7,225 nt of DNA from Sulfurovum sp. (GTDB taxonomy: Bacteria; Campylobacterota; Campylobacteria; Campylobacterales; Sulfurovaceae). Positions 5,673-7,225 of the stretch are shown here, in pieces (the stretch's first letter is position 1; the number at the start of each line of letters is the position of its first letter). The notes beneath the pieces were generated by a model that ran no database searches, was not told the origin of the DNA, and worked only from the letters and a program-made list of their open reading frames with translations. The DNA is taken from positions 1 to 7,225 of the forward strand of contig WGDG01000014.1 in the NCBI GenBank assembly GCA_015493425.1, in the 5' to 3' direction. Both the position numbers and the translations under genes were made by a program.

Positions 5673-6297
5673 TCCAACATCCAACATCCAACATCCAACA
5701 TCTGAAAATATTGTCTGGCACGACCACCATGTCTCCAAAGCTGAACGCGCACAGATCAAACAGCAGAAACCTTGCATTCTCTGGTTCACCGGCCTTAGCG
5801 GTTCGGGAAAATCTACCATTGCCAATGCTGTAGAGGCAGCACTGCTTGCACAGAAGAAGCATACCTACCTGCTTGACGGAGACAACATCCGTATGGGGCT
5901 CAACAAAGGATTGGGCTTTAGCGATGAAGATCGGGTTGAAAATCTGCGGCGTATCGGCGAAGTGGCCAAACTCTTTGTCGATGCCGGGATAATCGTTCTG
6001 ACAGCATTTATCTCTCCTTTCCGAAGTGAGCGGCAGCGGGTGCGGGAACTGGTGGATGAAGGGGAGTTCATCGAAGTCTTTGTCGATACCCCACTGGAGG
6101 TCTGCGAATCCCGCGATCCCAAGGGACTCTACAAAAAGGCCAGAGCCGGAGAGATTTCTGATTTTACCGGGATCGACTCTCCCTATGAAGCCCCCGAGTT
6201 TCCCGAAATCCACATCCGTAACGACCGCCTTCCCATCGAAGAGGCCGCCGCCCAGGTGCTCGACCATTTAGAAAAAAAAGGATACCTCAATGCCTGA
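5662..6297 (+). CDS. cysC: Adenylyl-sulfate (APS) kinase
   Basis: CysC phosphorylates APS to PAPS using ATP in the cytoplasm. All family signatures are present: Walker A GLSGSGKS (44-51), DGDNIRMGLN (72-81), GFSDEDRVENLRRIGE (85-100), FISPFRSER (116-124), and VDTPLEVCESRDPKGLYKKAR with FTGIDSPYEAPE after it. The normal N-terminus of the family begins roughly at SENIVWHDHHVSKAER. Here the first 14 residues (MPNNPTSNIQHPTS) come from the end of the four-helix-bundle gene plus reverse array D'. ATG 5662 is the only plausible in-frame ATG before the catalytic core, has no Shine-Dalgarno sequence, and overlaps the preceding gene by 11 nt, so translation may depend on coupling. The native start codon was apparently lost to the insertion. 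It overlaps cysQ by 8 nt. Confidence 0.95.
   Translation: MPNNPTSNIQHPTSENIVWHDHHVSKAERAQIKQQKPCILWFTGLSGSGKSTIANAVEAALLAQKKHTYLLDGDNIRMGLNKGLGFSDEDRVENLRRIGEVAKLFVDAGIIVLTAFISPFRSERQRVRELVDEGEFIEVFVDTPLEVCESRDPKGLYKKARAGEISDFTGIDSPYEAPEFPEIHIRNDRLPIEEAAAQVLDHLEKKGYLNA
5674..5701 (-). repeat. Heptad array D', four perfect units, reverse, in the cysC 5' end
   Basis: There are four identical plus-strand units CCAACAT. The array lies between the cysC start codon and its conserved region and is translated as part of NPTSNIQHPT. It is the most uniform array in the window, suggesting recent origin or homogenisation. Confidence 0.97.
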
Positions 6298-7120
6298 TAC
6301 CCTTGATATGAACCAGGTGATCACCATCGCTCTCGACGCCGGCAAAGCCGTCATGGAGATTTACGAAAAGGATTTCGACGTCGAGTACAAAGCTGACAAA
6401 TCCCCTCTCACCGAAGCTGACAAAAAAGCTCATGAAATCATCACCGAAGGGCTCCAAAAGATCAGTCCGCTTCCCATCCTCTCCGAAGAGGGTAAAAATA
6501 TCCCCTATGAAGAGCGCAAAAACTGGGAGCGCTATTGGTGTGTCGACCCCATCGACGGTACCAAAGAGTTCATCAAGAAAAACGGCGAATTCACCGTCAA
6601 TATCGCCTTGATCGAAAACGGTGAACCGGTGGCGGGCGTCGTCTTCGCTCCGGCGCTCGGAGAGCTCTACTGGGCCCAAAAGGGGGAGGGAGCGTTTAAG
6701 TTGATGTTGGATGATGGATGTTGGATGTTGAATGGGGAGGATTTGGAGAAGGCTTCGAAGCTTCCCCTGACAACAAAGGGTGAAAAGGATTCCGACTTGC
6801 GAATCGTCGCCTCCAAATCCCATCTCAACGATGAAACAAAAGCCTTCATCGACAATCTAACATCCAACATCCAACATCCAACATTCCTTTCCCGCGGTTC
6901 CTCCCTCAAGCTGGTCATGGTGGCAGAAGGCAGTGCCGATATCTATCCGCGTCTTGCGCCTACCATGGAGTGGGATACAGCCGCCGCAGATGCAATCGTC
7001 AGAGAGAGTGGCAAGATGGTCTACCAATACAACACAACATCGTTCATGCCGGTTGTTTACAATAAGGAAGACCTGCTAAACCCCTGGTTTATCGTACAGG
7101 AACGAAAGGAACAAAAGTGA
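6290..7120 (+). CDS. cysQ: 3'(2'),5'-bisphosphate nucleotidase
   Basis: CysQ hydrolyses PAP (3'-phosphoadenosine 5'-phosphate), the by-product of PAPS use, to AMP and phosphate, relieving product inhibition. It belongs to the Mg-dependent, lithium-sensitive inositol monophosphatase/FIG superfamily. Visible family blocks are DKSPLTEADKKAH (35-47), the LSEEG acid pair (about 64-68), the metal-binding VDPIDGTKEFIKKNGEFTVNIALI block (85-108) and WDTAAADAI (about 228-236). AAGGA (6278-6282) lies 7 nt before the start. At 276 residues it is longer than E. coli CysQ (about 246). Part of the excess is two array-encoded segments: residues 139-148 (MLDDGCWMLN) and 190-199 (LTSNIQHPTF), each where the homolog has a surface loop, judged from memory. 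The metal-binding motifs are untouched, so the enzyme is probably active. Confidence 0.95.
   Translation: MPDTLDMNQVITIALDAGKAVMEIYEKDFDVEYKADKSPLTEADKKAHEIITEGLQKISPLPILSEEGKNIPYEERKNWERYWCVDPIDGTKEFIKKNGEFTVNIALIENGEPVAGVVFAPALGELYWAQKGEGAFKLMLDDGCWMLNGEDLEKASKLPLTTKGEKDSDLRIVASKSHLNDETKAFIDNLTSNIQHPTFLSRGSSLKLVMVAEGSADIYPRLAPTMEWDTAAADAIVRESGKMVYQYNTTSFMPVVYNKEDLLNPWFIVQERKEQK
6704..6731 (+). repeat. Heptad array E, four units, forward, inside cysQ
   Basis: The units are ATGTTGG, ATGATGG, ATGTTGG and ATGTTGA, followed by ATGG. The array is translated in frame as residues 139-148 of CysQ. The TTGA unit does not create a stop in this frame. Confidence 0.95.
6857..6884 (-). repeat. Heptad array E', four units, reverse, inside cysQ
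   Basis: The plus-strand units are CTAACAT and three CCAACAT. The array pairs with array E at 25 of 28 positions across 125 bp of otherwise ordinary cysQ coding sequence. It is translated as residues 190-199. Confidence 0.95.
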
Positions 7121-7138
7121 ACTGCTATTTGGAGAAGT

Positions 7139-7225
7139 ATGGCAATACATAAAAAGGTTGCAGCGGTTGTCACGCTTTACAACCCGGACAGCAGGGTCGT
7201 TGAGTATGTTTCAAGCTATGCACCC
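7139..7225 (+). CDS. Glycosyltransferase family 2, N-terminal fragment
   Basis: ATG 7139 follows GGAG (7131-7134) at a short 4-nt spacing and lies 18 bp after the cysQ stop, so it is probably the next gene of the operon. The 29 visible residues, including KKVAAVVTLYNPDSRVVEYVSSYAP, match the first beta-strand and nucleotide-binding start of GT2 (GT-A) glycosyltransferases of the rhamnosyltransferase type (VAAVVVTYNPD...). The catalytic DxD and acceptor regions lie beyond the window. Its presence hints that the sulfate-activation genes lie beside a surface polysaccharide cluster. Confidence 0.65.
   Translation, partial: MAIHKKVAAVVTLYNPDSRVVEYVSSYAP

Larger units (their letters stand above)
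5313..5701. mobile_element. Candidate IVS-like element: inverted heptad arrays flanking a four-helix-bundle gene
   Basis: Array D (5313-5340) and array D' (5674-5701) are inverted and agree at 24 of 28 positions. They enclose only the four-helix-bundle ORF, giving a 389-bp unit. Intervening sequences in some bacterial 23S rRNA genes have the same plan: an inverted-repeat stem with a gene of this protein family in the loop. The interior is low in GC (15 of 60 bases at 5401-5460, against 33 of 60 at 6001-6060 in cysC), fitting foreign origin. It separates two genes of one pathway and abuts both. I saw no target-site duplication, integrase or transposase, so mobility is inferred. Confidence 0.55.

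Noticed and set aside
5305..5709. Target-site duplication around the four-helix-bundle unit
   Set aside because: The left flank (gataaaaa) and right flank (ctgaaaat) share only A-richness; no convincing duplication could be read. The other array pairs also show none.

Overview
The window holds a sulfate-activation operon on the + strand (cysD, cysN, a membrane-anchored cysC-like gene, cysC, cysQ, then the first codons of a glycosyltransferase). Divergent from it on the - strand are a secreted BspA/DUF285-type surface protein and the first codons of another exported protein. The mix suggests a Gram-negative, sulfur-aware proteobacterium or campylobacterotan. A Sulfurovum/Sulfurimonas-like organism is my best guess, judged from protein style only; no marker gene here proves it.

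Layout. 1-94 (-): start of an exported protein. 183-1643 (-): 486-residue secreted protein with 25-residue DUF285 repeats. 1644-2027: AT-rich divergent intergenic region with a good sigma70-type promoter for the operon. 2028-2939 cysD and 3033-4475 cysN: the two ATP sulfurylase subunits. 4584-5309: DUF2061 two-helix membrane domain fused to a divergent APS kinase domain. 5334-5672: four-helix-bundle protein of the 23S rRNA intervening-sequence (IVS/S23) type. 5662-6297: canonical APS kinase cysC. 6290-7120: cysQ, which removes PAP. 7139 to the end: GT2-type glycosyltransferase. Together the enzymes turn sulfate into APS and PAPS and clear PAP. No reductase is visible, and a glycosyltransferase follows, so the PAPS could feed either assimilation or sulfation of a surface polysaccharide.

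The most unusual content is a family of heptanucleotide arrays scattered through the operon. Each is four units of ATGTTGR (28 bp) or its reverse complement. I find nine: 2941-2968, 2989-3016, 4469-4496, 5313-5340 and 6704-6731 in forward orientation; 3728-3755, 4538-4565, 5674-5701 and 6857-6884 in reverse. Apart from one local duplication they alternate forward/reverse, so they form inward-facing inverted pairs. One pair exactly encloses the low-GC four-helix-bundle gene. Another makes a 97-bp hairpin-like unit with no gene. Others lie inside the reading frames of cysN and cysQ and at the 5' end of cysC, where they are translated as SNIQHPT-like or MLDVGCW-like peptides. The arrangement resembles an IVS-like mobile element (inverted-repeat stem, four-helix-bundle ORF in the loop) that has left rRNA and spread array pairs through an operon. 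The arrays, their pairing and their frames are read directly from the sequence; mobility and mechanism are inference.
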